Below are positions 6,501 through 13,904 of a stretch of 13,904 nucleotides of DNA, in pieces (positions within the stretch are counted from its first letter, which is position 1; each line of letters starts with the position of its first letter). Where the stretch lies: positions 1 to 13,904 of the forward strand of contig JALSQA010000135.1 in assembly GCA_026985685.1 (NCBI GenBank), written 5' to 3'. Made by a program: the position numbers and the translations under genes. The stretch is from Campylobacterales bacterium. GTDB lineage: Bacteria; Campylobacterota; Campylobacteria; Campylobacterales; QNZT01. Below the pieces are notes generated by a model, which was not told the DNA's origin, did no database searches, and saw nothing but the letters and a program-made list of their open reading frames with translations.

Positions 6501-6986
6501 ATGAATCTAAAACCTGTTAGATTATTACAATTTAGTTTTTTTGCTGTTATTGTTACTTTGATTGGTACATTTATGCTCTATTATGATTTTCACAAAGATG
6601 ATGTTAAAACATATCAAGCTGTTTTAGCAGAAAATAATTCACAAGAGTTTTCTGAATTTTTATATGAGAACAGAGGTAAATTTGTTCATTTGAGTATTGT
6701 TTTAAATGAACAAATGAAAAAAGATGTCTTAAAAGGTATGGACAAAGATGGAAGAATTGTTTTTAGAGCACCTATAAATCAAGATGAAAAAAAATTAACT
6801 ACATATATAATACGTTTGCCTGATGATGGAAGAGAGGATTTCTCTTTTGACAAAACAAGTGGTAAACTTGAGGGATATTTTAAAACTTATGAACTCAAGG
6901 CAAAAGATGGAACGGATCTTATTAACTTAGTACCGATAAAAGAGGCTTGGCTCCCAAAAGTAGATGGAATTGTCAAACAGGGGTGA
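6501..6986 (+). CDS. Single-span membrane protein of unknown function
   Basis: I do not recognise this 161-aa protein. Residues about 8-27 form one hydrophobic helix ('FSFFAVIVTLIGTFMLYY') after a short basic N-terminus, so it should be anchored in the inner membrane with the remaining ~130 residues in the periplasm. There is no lipobox or clear cleavage site. The outer part is charged and has no cysteines. It shows alternating beta-like segments ('KFVHLSIVLNEQ', 'GRIVFRAPI', 'LTTYIIRLP') and ends near 'LVPIKEAWLPKVDG'. The ATG has a good AAGGA (6490-6494) 6 nt upstream. The gene is followed after 55 nt by the giant surface protein in the same direction and shares a promoter-like motif with it. 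A helper role in its export or assembly is possible but only inferred from position. Confidence 0.8.
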   Translation: MNLKPVRLLQFSFFAVIVTLIGTFMLYYDFHKDDVKTYQAVLAENNSQEFSEFLYENRGKFVHLSIVLNEQMKKDVLKGMDKDGRIVFRAPINQDEKKLTTYIIRLPDDGREDFSFDKTSGKLEGYFKTYELKAKDGTDLINLVPIKEAWLPKVDGIVKQG

Positions 6987-7010
6987 ATTTTTTTAAGAGT
7001 TAGACGATAA
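6984..7010 (+). promoter_or_regulatory. Sigma-28-like promoter of the giant surface protein gene
   Basis: TGAA (6984-6987), 15 nt, then GACGATAA (7003-7010); 3 of 4 and 7 of 8 match the sigma-28 consensus. The -35 overlaps the stop of the preceding gene. Transcription would start near 7017, 25 nt before the ATG. GATAAT at 7006-7011 could also serve as a sigma-70 -10 box. An inverted repeat AATACT (7009-7014) / AGTATT (7024-7029) straddles the predicted start and could be an operator. Confidence 0.45.
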
Positions 7011-7041
7011 TACTATTGAGAAAAGTATTGAAGGTAATGTT

Positions 7042-10000
7042 ATGAGTTTTATATCTTTAAAAAGAGTGATTGGTTTAATTTTTGTTTTGATGTTTTTTGC
7101 TACTGTACAAATTCAGGCAGCAGCTAGTTGTACATCACCCACAGCAACACTTAACCTAAATAATACACTAACAGGGCAGAAAATAGATAAACCTTATATT
7201 AATGGATTTCCCTCTAGCGGTGAATCCCTCTATTATAAAATCAATATTACAAATAGTGGCACATTGGTTCTTCGTACAAATATTGATTCGACAAATAGTA
7301 GTGACAATGTTGATACTTTTGCACAACTACTTGATAGTAATTGTGCAAAGATAGAAGATGTCCCTATGATCTCTAATAATCCTCGTTTAGTGAAAGAGGA
7401 TAAAGCTTTAAGTGCTGGAACTTATTATCTCAAAGTTTATAATGAGATAAATATAGATGGTGGTTCAGAAAATGCAAAGGGATATTTTCAGTTAGAAAAT
7501 AGTTTTACACAAGATTTAGCTTCTTATAATATATCTTTTTGGCGAGATAATCTTCCAAGTGTCTCTTCTGGAGCTTCTTTTGTCCAACACTTTTATATCA
7601 AAAACAGTGGTTCAACTTCTACATCAAGTGTTAAAGTAACAATTCCATCATATACACCAAGTGGGCATTTGACTTTTATCTCAAATGAAAGTTCTACAAA
7701 TTGGAGTTGTGATAACAATGATCCTATGGTTTGTACGCTAAATAGTGGAACAATAGCTACAAATGAAACAAAAGAGTTACAGTTAAAATATAAGGCTGAT
7801 TATCAAACTTATGATAGAACAGTAAGTAACACAGCCACTGCTGATATCACTTTCACCGATAGTAATACAACACAAAAAACAAAATCATATAGTGTTTTGA
7901 TTAGAAAAGAGACTCCGGGTATTAGGATACGAGAGCTACCTAGTAGTACTACTGTTATTCAGGATGATACTTTTACCTATACATGGCAAGTTGATAATAA
8001 TGGTACTTTAGCTGATGAAAATGTAACAGTAGTTAAAACAATAGGAAGTGATTTTACTATCGCAGGGGGATTAAATTATGATTCATCTGTATGGAAAAAC
8101 TGTACACTTAGTGGTAAAGATATCTCTTGTGAATTGATTAATCCTCTTCAACCTAATCAGTCACAGCACTTTAGTCTTAGTGTGAAAGCTACAGGTGATC
8201 CAGCTAACCCTGAAACACTAAAACATGAAGCTGATGTTTATGGAGATACATTGCTAGGTCATGTAAGTGATAATTCTTATGAAGATGTTACTATCATCGC
8301 AAAAACTTTTGAGCCTCATATAACAAATGTAGCTAGTAGTTCAAGTGTGATAGTAGGTCATAGTGCTTATTATACACTTACTGTGTCAAATAGTGGTAAT
8401 AGTGCATTAAGTAATGTGAGAGTAACTGATCTTATACCTTCTAACTTAAAATTAACTTCTTTATCGCTTACTAGTGGATGGGATTGTTCGGCTTCTGATA
8501 CATCCACAAATAGTGTAGACTGTACTCTAAGTAGTGATCTTGGTGCAGGTAGCAGTAAAGTGTTACAAATAAATGTAGATGGTAAAACAGTTGGAAATGA
8601 TATCAACAACACTGCTACTATGAGCAGCTCTGAAGCATCTGATGTCAGTAGTTGGGATACTATAAATGTCATAGCTGCTACACCATCAATCAAAATCGTA
8701 AAAGATGCTCCTGAAACAGTTGATAGTGTACATAAATTTTATTATACTTTTGATGTGACAAATGATGGCTCTGAAGTAGATAGCAATATCACTTTGAGTG
8801 ATACATTTGATTCACAGCTGGTATTAGATAGTGACTGGAATGATGCCATATCTTCACCATGGAGTTGTAGTAAAAGTGGGCAGAATGTTACGTGTAGTTA
8901 TACAAGTAATCTAAATCCAGGGCAAAATGCTACACAACTTCTCATAAAAGTGAAAGCTCCTTATGTAACAGAAAATACAAATATAAACAATAGTGTTGAT
9001 ATAGATGCTATTGGTTCAGGTACATCTGTTCATGATAGTAGCTCTGTTAGTATTCAAATCAATAAACCTACTATTGGGATACTTTTAGAAAAGAGTGCGA
9101 GTTCTTCTACTATTAATTCAGCAGCAAATTTTGTCTATACGATTAAAGTAGATAACAATGGTTCACTTGATGAGAGTGATGTTAAAGTGATAGATGATTT
9201 ACCAACTGAACTTGATGGTGATGGAGTGATTGACCCTTCAAGTGATGCAGATTTTGATTGTTCGGCTTCTAGTGGAAAACATATCGAGTGTACTTTGGCA
9301 TCTTTGCCATCAGGTACACAAAAATATCTAAAAATAAAAGTAAAAGCACCTATCGTTACATCAAATACTACGCTAAGAAATGATGCTACTTCCACAGCCA
9401 AAATAATTGTACCAGGTGATTTAGATACAACAACTACTGCAAGTGGTCATGTTAATGTGACTATCATCCCACCTGCTTCAAATTTATCAATTCAAAAAGA
9501 TGTCTCGAAAGATATTATTTTGGAAAAAGATCTTTTTGATTATAGTATCAAAATAAGAAATAATTCTATAGCAGATGAACAAAATCTCACTCTTACAGAT
9601 GATGTCCCTCATGAATTTTCTATAAAAAGTATCAGTGCTAGTGGCTGGAGTTGTTCTAGCTCTGGAAATCTTGTGACTTGTAAGTTAAATACACTACTTG
9701 CAAATACGCAAGCTCAGGATATAAATATATCAGTAAAAGCACCAAATACAATATCTACACAATCTACTGTAACAAATAGTGCAACGATTAAATCTGTTAA
9801 AGAGAGTATTGGCAAAAGTGATCAGGCAGATGTGACACTTGTTCCAAATACAAAAGCTCTCACAATGCATATAAGCAGTAATCCTCCTACTGTTTATGCT
9901 GGGGATGAATATTATTATAAGATATTTATGTCAAATAACAGTGGTCGTGATATTGATGATATTAATATCACTGATATTTTGCCAGCAGATGTAACTTATG

Positions 10001-13000
10001 TACGTTATGAGAGTGGGGGATGGAATTGTTCGTATGATAATGGCAGCAGAAAATTTGCCTGTGACAATAATGGCACAAAATTCACAGCAGGTAATAAAGA
10101 AATTTATCTATATGTCACAGCTCCATCTTATGAGACAAATGTAACAGACACTGCCTCTATCGTTAGCAATCTTTCTGATGTTGTTATTGACGATAATGTT
10201 ACGACAGCTGTACTTGGTAAAAAAGCTGATTTATCATATCAGAAGATGCAAGTTAATCCCTCTAGTGTTAAGATCAATGAACCTTTTGTTTATACTGTAG
10301 CTGTAAAAAATACAGGTGTAGCACCATCTTCTGATATCAATGCTACAGATATCAATGTCACTTTCACTCTTGATGATAATCTCTCTATATCTTCATACTC
10401 TGGAGTAGACTGGAACTGTACGCAAAATGGACAAGAGTATAGTTGTATTTATAGTAAAGCTTTGGATTTGGGTGAAATAACATCAGATATCAACGTAACA
10501 TTAAGTAGTAATACACCTGGTCAAAAAATCACTTATCTAACAACAACAGCCAGTCAGATGCAAAGTGCTGTGAGTGATTCTCTTAGTGTTGATGTCAAAG
10601 ATGTTGTACATACAGATTTATCAATAACACTTGATGATAGTGTTGATCCTGTAGATGCTTTGGATAGTTATAGCTATACAGTAACTGTAAATAATCCTCA
10701 TGTCAGTAAGTCGATAGAGGGTATAGCTGTTGATATCAATACAACAAGTAGTGATGATTATACGTGGATAGATTACAGTGATACTTCTGTATGGAGTTGT
10801 ACACATAGTGCTTATCATGTACATTGTTTACTTAAAAATGATTTGCCAAAAGATAGCAATACTACACTTACTTTAAACGTAAAAGCACCAAATAGTGCAA
10901 CAACCATAGATCTAAATGCTAGTGTAAGTTCTGAATATGTTGTAGATTCTGATTCATCTAACAATCATACAAGTGAATCGACTGATATATTTTATCTGAA
11001 TATAAGTGGTAACAATCCAAGAAATTTTACTAAAGTGCCAATTTTAGGAAATGAAGATACCAATATTTTTGGAGATATAATTACAATAGGTAATCAATCT
11101 ATTTGTCAAAAAGATAAACTACATAAAGAGTGTCATGAACCTAGTCAGCCTAACAATGATCTTATAACACAAGAGTATATTAATTTAGATTCAACTTTAG
11201 GTAGTGGCTATAAAAATGCAACCAATGCCTCTTTTAGTATAAATGCAGATGACGAAATCCTTTGGGCTGGTCTATACTGGATGGGAAGAGTTGTTAAAAA
11301 TCAAAGTGGTGCAACTAGCAAAATGAAAGCTGCACATAAAATCTACTTTAGACATCAAAGTGATTCACAATATCATCAATTTTATAGTGAAAATCATGCT
11401 CAGGCGATTGACAATAATGGAACAAGTATTTATGTAGATAAATTTAATTATATAAATAGTAGTGATTATTTTGATTATCAAGGCATGGTGGATGTTACAT
11501 CTTATGTAAAAGCTCACAGAGATGGTACTTATTGGGTTGCAGATGTTCAATCTAGTGAAGGAGATAACCTTTCAGCTGGTTGGAATTTGGTTGTAATTGT
11601 ACTTGATAAAGCTAATGTTCCGACAAGGCACTTGAAAAATATTACGATTTTTGATGGGTTCTTAGGTGTTTGGAAATCACCAGCAGATAGTGAGTATCCA
11701 GATGAGGTGAGTCAAAGTGTAAGTGGCTTTTTGACACCAGCAAATGGTTTGATCGATTCTTCGCTTTCGATATTTGCTTTTGAGGGAGATCGTATATTTG
11801 GAGACAAAATTCAAATCAGTGATAATGCATCTATCTTACATGACTTATCAAATGCTAATAATCCTAAGCTAGATGTAGTTAATGGAACGATATCGAAATA
11901 TGGTTCTATCATGACAAATCGTGTACCTAGTTTAAGTAATACTTCTGGTATTGATATCGATCAATTTTATCTTGGAGATGTTAATGGTACATTAGGTAGT
12001 GGTATTATTAAAAATAATCAAACTTCCACTGATATTAAAATTGCATCTGAGGGTGATAGATTTTTCCTTGGAATGTTTGCCTTTTCTACATCTTTATATG
12101 ATCCAGTCTGTTACAATCAAAAGATATTAACTCCTGATTTTTCACAGCCAATTTCAAGCGAAGTACATTTAGGTGATGAGATAGGTATAGAAGTTGAGTT
12201 TAAAAATAAAGAAATTCAGAACTTAGAAAACTTCAAAGCTCTCACAGATATAGACACAATTTTAAGAGATGATAATACAAGTTTTGAATTAAAAAATATC
12301 GATAATAGTGGGCATTTAGAAACATCATTTAGTAAGCAGGATAATCTGTTTCACTTTTCAAAGATTGACGTTGGTGATGCCAATCAAACAGAAGTAATTG
12401 TTAATGCAGGTCAAGGTTCAAATGCTAGTGATGGTGGTAAGTTAGCTCCATCTAATAGTATATTTTTCAGATATAAAGCTATTGTTGATGATTTTTATGA
12501 TGAAAATAAAACACATAGTATCTACAAAGCACTCTATGCCCCGGCAAATAAAAAAGTCATGGTTCCTCCTTGTGGAGTACAGACAGATTTTCCAACAGTA
12601 AAAAAGAACAATGTAAATGGTTTTGCTATCACACATCCAAATGGTACATCAATTGATGGTACTTTAGATGGGTATCTAAATGGTGATACATCAACACCTT
12701 CAAATGAAAATAATCTCTTTACACAAGTTGCAGATACAAATTTTTCTATAGATATAGCTATACTTGATGATACCAATAATAAAATCTTAAATACCAATCC
12801 TTATAAAGGTATCTTAAAATTAGATATTGTTGATAATTCTGATAGTAGCAAAACATGTGCTCAATATCCAGTAATAGGAAGTAATTATATATCCATGAAC
12901 TCTATAGTTTCATCACAGACACTCTCTTATCATACTGCAAATAAATCAGTTGCATTCAGAGCTAGTTATCTTGTAGATAAATATGGAAAATATATATCTT

Positions 13001-13904
13001 GGCCTAATTTAGCAGATAGTTTGAGTACTTATCAAAATATCTTACAAAATAGCTCTTTTGGGGATAATCGCTGTAAAAGTGAATGTATTATCTCACCTAA
13101 TCTTAATAGTTGTAAAGAGTGTTTGTATAAAAGTGTAGATAATGGAGGTTTGAGTAAATTTACATGTTCTTTGGATACTTTTGCAATAAAACCAAAAGAG
13201 ATTTCCATTGATGTAAATACAACTTTAGCAAATTTAAAAGGAGGTAAAACTTATCAGTTGGATTTTAACGCTTCATTTGCAAGCTATGATCAACTAATAA
13301 ATACCACTACAGGATCAGTAAATCAAGCATTAGTTGTACCATCTGGATGTAGTTTGAGTAGTTCAAATAGTACTATATTGCCATTAGGTGGTCTTTCGTT
13401 TAATGGCGGTGTGGGTTCGATTGGTTCATACTCTTTTCCAAATGTAGGTGATGTAAATATCTCTTTTACAGATCATACCTGGACTATTTTAGATCAAAAT
13501 CAAAGTGATGAAAATCTGAGTGACTGTGTGGTTGGAAGTAGTTCAAATGTACCAAATGCACAAGGAAAAGTAGGGTGTAATATTGCATCTGATAAGTTAC
13601 TGCATTTTGTCCCAGATAGTTTTAAAAACAATATTACAATACAAGACTTTAATGGTAGTGGATTTGTCTATCTCTCCCCTGGAGATTCTCATATGGCATC
13701 TACCATAGCAATGCAAACTACTGCCATGTTAGCTAATGGAAATATAGCAACAAATTATACTAATGGTTGTTTTTCTAAAGATGTCAACTATCAATTTAGT
13801 TTTTCAAATCCAACTATACCTGCAACTGCTGGTGGTATTATCTATTTTGATGATTCAAATGCTACATCAAGTTATCATGGTACGCCAAATACAGGTGATT
13901 TTGA
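7042..13904 (+). CDS. Giant exported DUF11-repeat surface protein, 5' part (at least 2287 aa)
   Basis: The frame from ATG 7042 (GAAGG at 7030-7034, 7 nt upstream) has no stop through the right edge, giving 2287 codons so far. Residues 1-26/28 are a Sec signal peptide ending '..VQIQA-AA-SC'. Residues about 30-160 resemble a PPC-type beta domain ('SLYYKINITNSGTLVLRTN', 'GTYYLKVYN'). Nine DUF11-like Ig-fold repeats follow (about 164-1320). A beta-rich module at about 1404-1685 has 'EILWAGLYWMG', 'MVDVTSYVKAHRDGTYWVAD', 'GWNLVVIVLDK' and 'ITIFDGFLGVW', a set I associate with DUF11 proteins of many phyla. A cysteine-rich patch lies at 2011-2042. From 'TFAIKPKEISID' (about 2046) on, it resembles the MshQ/DUF6701 C-terminal region. 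The protein is rich in Asn, Ser, Thr and Asp, and has 27 D/E-X-N-X-S/T sequons. A surface filament- or adhesin-like role is inferred. The C-terminus and any anchor are outside the window. Confidence 0.9.
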   Translation, partial: MSFISLKRVIGLIFVLMFFATVQIQAAASCTSPTATLNLNNTLTGQKIDKPYINGFPSSGESLYYKINITNSGTLVLRTNIDSTNSSDNVDTFAQLLDSNCAKIEDVPMISNNPRLVKEDKALSAGTYYLKVYNEINIDGGSENAKGYFQLENSFTQDLASYNISFWRDNLPSVSSGASFVQHFYIKNSGSTSTSSVKVTIPSYTPSGHLTFISNESSTNWSCDNNDPMVCTLNSGTIATNETKELQLKYKADYQTYDRTVSNTATADITFTDSNTTQKTKSYSVLIRKETPGIRIRELPSSTTVIQDDTFTYTWQVDNNGTLADENVTVVKTIGSDFTIAGGLNYDSSVWKNCTLSGKDISCELINPLQPNQSQHFSLSVKATGDPANPETLKHEADVYGDTLLGHVSDNSYEDVTIIAKTFEPHITNVASSSSVIVGHSAYYTLTVSNSGNSALSNVRVTDLIPSNLKLTSLSLTSGWDCSASDTSTNSVDCTLSSDLGAGSSKVLQINVDGKTVGNDINNTATMSSSEASDVSSWDTINVIAATPSIKIVKDAPETVDSVHKFYYTFDVTNDGSEVDSNITLSDTFDSQLVLDSDWNDAISSPWSCSKSGQNVTCSYTSNLNPGQNATQLLIKVKAPYVTENTNINNSVDIDAIGSGTSVHDSSSVSIQINKPTIGILLEKSASSSTINSAANFVYTIKVDNNGSLDESDVKVIDDLPTELDGDGVIDPSSDADFDCSASSGKHIECTLASLPSGTQKYLKIKVKAPIVTSNTTLRNDATSTAKIIVPGDLDTTTTASGHVNVTIIPPASNLSIQKDVSKDIILEKDLFDYSIKIRNNSIADEQNLTLTDDVPHEFSIKSISASGWSCSSSGNLVTCKLNTLLANTQAQDINISVKAPNTISTQSTVTNSATIKSVKESIGKSDQADVTLVPNTKALTMHISSNPPTVYAGDEYYYKIFMSNNSGRDIDDINITDILPADVTYVRYESGGWNCSYDNGSRKFACDNNGTKFTAGNKEIYLYVTAPSYETNVTDTASIVSNLSDVVIDDNVTTAVLGKKADLSYQKMQVNPSSVKINEPFVYTVAVKNTGVAPSSDINATDINVTFTLDDNLSISSYSGVDWNCTQNGQEYSCIYSKALDLGEITSDINVTLSSNTPGQKITYLTTTASQMQSAVSDSLSVDVKDVVHTDLSITLDDSVDPVDALDSYSYTVTVNNPHVSKSIEGIAVDINTTSSDDYTWIDYSDTSVWSCTHSAYHVHCLLKNDLPKDSNTTLTLNVKAPNSATTIDLNASVSSEYVVDSDSSNNHTSESTDIFYLNISGNNPRNFTKVPILGNEDTNIFGDIITIGNQSICQKDKLHKECHEPSQPNNDLITQEYINLDSTLGSGYKNATNASFSINADDEILWAGLYWMGRVVKNQSGATSKMKAAHKIYFRHQSDSQYHQFYSENHAQAIDNNGTSIYVDKFNYINSSDYFDYQGMVDVTSYVKAHRDGTYWVADVQSSEGDNLSAGWNLVVIVLDKANVPTRHLKNITIFDGFLGVWKSPADSEYPDEVSQSVSGFLTPANGLIDSSLSIFAFEGDRIFGDKIQISDNASILHDLSNANNPKLDVVNGTISKYGSIMTNRVPSLSNTSGIDIDQFYLGDVNGTLGSGIIKNNQTSTDIKIASEGDRFFLGMFAFSTSLYDPVCYNQKILTPDFSQPISSEVHLGDEIGIEVEFKNKEIQNLENFKALTDIDTILRDDNTSFELKNIDNSGHLETSFSKQDNLFHFSKIDVGDANQTEVIVNAGQGSNASDGGKLAPSNSIFFRYKAIVDDFYDENKTHSIYKALYAPANKKVMVPPCGVQTDFPTVKKNNVNGFAITHPNGTSIDGTLDGYLNGDTSTPSNENNLFTQVADTNFSIDIAILDDTNNKILNTNPYKGILKLDIVDNSDSSKTCAQYPVIGSNYISMNSIVSSQTLSYHTANKSVAFRASYLVDKYGKYISWPNLADSLSTYQNILQNSSFGDNRCKSECIISPNLNSCKECLYKSVDNGGLSKFTCSLDTFAIKPKEISIDVNTTLANLKGGKTYQLDFNASFASYDQLINTTTGSVNQALVVPSGCSLSSSNSTILPLGGLSFNGGVGSIGSYSFPNVGDVNISFTDHTWTILDQNQSDENLSDCVVGSSSNVPNAQGKVGCNIASDKLLHFVPDSFKNNITIQDFNGSGFVYLSPGDSHMASTIAMQTTAMLANGNIATNYTNGCFSKDVNYQFSFSNPTIPATAGGIIYFDDSNATSSYHGTPNTGDF
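7531..11000 (+). repeat. Nine tandem DUF11-like protein repeats
   Basis: Repeat starts are near residues 164, 291, 423, 548, 676, 812, 937, 1061 and 1190, so each unit is about 125-135 residues. Each has 'F/Y-x-Y-T-x-x-V-x-N-x-G' near the front, then W-x-C in eight (WKNC in the second, FDC in the fifth), a second Cys 8-14 residues later, and a closing 'L-x-I-x-V-K-A-P'-like strand. The two Cys probably form one disulfide per repeat, as expected outside the cytoplasm. Repeats have diverged at DNA level but short identities persist. GATTGTTCGGCTTCT occurs at 8482-8496 and 9256-9270, and GTAAAAGCACCAAAT near 9733 and 10879. DUF11 repeats are thought to act as spacer or stalk modules. Confidence 0.85.
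11251..12096 (+). other. Beta-rich module following the DUF11 stack (within the giant protein)
   Basis: Residues about 1404-1685 contain ordered blocks: 'EILWAGLYWMGR', 'HKIYFRHQ', 'GMVDVTSYVKAHRDGTYWVA', 'GWNLVVIVLDK', 'LKNITIFDGFLGVW', 'SLSIFAFEGDRIFGD', 'FFLGMFAFST'. The same order of blocks is, from memory, shared by large DUF11 proteins in other bacteria, where it usually comes before the DUF11 array. Here it follows the array. No catalytic motif is visible. Family naming is uncertain. Confidence 0.5.
13072..13904 (+). other. MshQ/DUF6701-like region preceded by a cysteine cluster (within the giant protein)
   Basis: Cysteines at 2011, 2015, 2024, 2027 and 2042 form CX3C-X8-CX2C-X14-C. 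Just after, 'TFAIKPKEISIDV' and 'SIGSYSFPNVGDVNISFTDHTWTILDQ' resemble the 'F-x-[IV]-R/K-P' entry and the 'Y-x-x-V-G-x-V-x-L-x-x-x-D' strands of DUF6701, the C-terminal domain of MSHA pilus-associated MshQ. The region is cut by the window edge, so the match is tentative. Confidence 0.45.

Noticed and set aside
7009..7029. AATACT/AGTATT hairpin as an RNA element in the giant gene's leader
   Set aside because: If transcription starts near 7017 only half of the stem is transcribed; it is kept only as a possible operator note.
7531..11000. CRISPR or DNA-level tandem repeat array
   Set aside because: The periodicity is at protein level (about 130 residues) with diverged DNA; no short regular repeat-spacer pattern exists.
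8370..12797. Several antisense open frames of 60-107 codons inside the giant gene
   Set aside because: They lack ribosome-binding sites, show low-complexity composition and mirror the codon pattern of the long sense frame.
1..13904. tRNA, rRNA, insertion sequence, prophage or attachment site
   Set aside because: No tRNA-like cloverleaf, rRNA stretch, transposase motif or terminal inverted repeats were seen on either strand.

Overview
The window reads as a chromosomal segment of an AT-rich free-living Campylobacterota (Sulfurimonas/Sulfurovum-like). The grounds are the low GC, the histidine-kinase signature around 'AQMGEM...AHQWRQPL' that is typical of this phylum, a secreted alpha-carbonic anhydrase lipoprotein, and a giant DUF11-type surface protein crowded with D/E-X-N-X-S/T sequons of the kind used by Campylobacter-type N-glycosylation. 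The genus assignment is inference; no rRNA or tRNA is present to anchor it.

Layout. (1) 3-257: 3' end of a DUF1566 (Lcl C-terminal domain) protein, followed by a hairpin that may serve both converging genes. (2) 299-1078 (-): alpha-carbonic anhydrase lipoprotein, divergent from (3) 1148-2452 (+): compact Pif1-like SF1B helicase. (4) 2542-3699 and 3702-5399 (+): response regulator-HD-GYP phosphodiesterase and a multi-pass membrane PAS histidine kinase, separated by 2 nt and presumably cotranscribed. (5) 5403-6278 (-): aspartoacylase-family zinc hydrolase, whose stop lies 3 nt from the kinase stop. (6) 6279-6500: divergent promoter region followed by a potentially structured leader. (7) 6501-6986 (+): small single-span membrane protein of unknown function. 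(8) 7042-end (+): start of a giant exported protein, at least 2287 residues and still open at the window edge. It has a signal peptide, a PPC-like N-terminal domain, nine DUF11-like Ig-fold repeats each with a cysteine pair, a large beta-rich module, and the beginning of an MshQ/DUF6701-like C-terminal region.

How it may work together. The HD-GYP protein should lower c-di-GMP when phosphorylated by its neighbour kinase. The HD-GYP gene, the small membrane protein and the giant surface protein each have the hexamer GACGAT at promoter distance from the start codon. In each case a TAAA-like box lies exactly 15 nt upstream, the layout of a sigma-28 (FliA) promoter. If real, this would tie a c-di-GMP degradation module and a giant, probably glycosylated surface protein to the motility regulon. 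The small membrane gene also has a leader with several hairpins and a sequence complementary to its own ribosome-binding site. The carbonic anhydrase, helicase and aspartoacylase genes look like ordinary neighbours.
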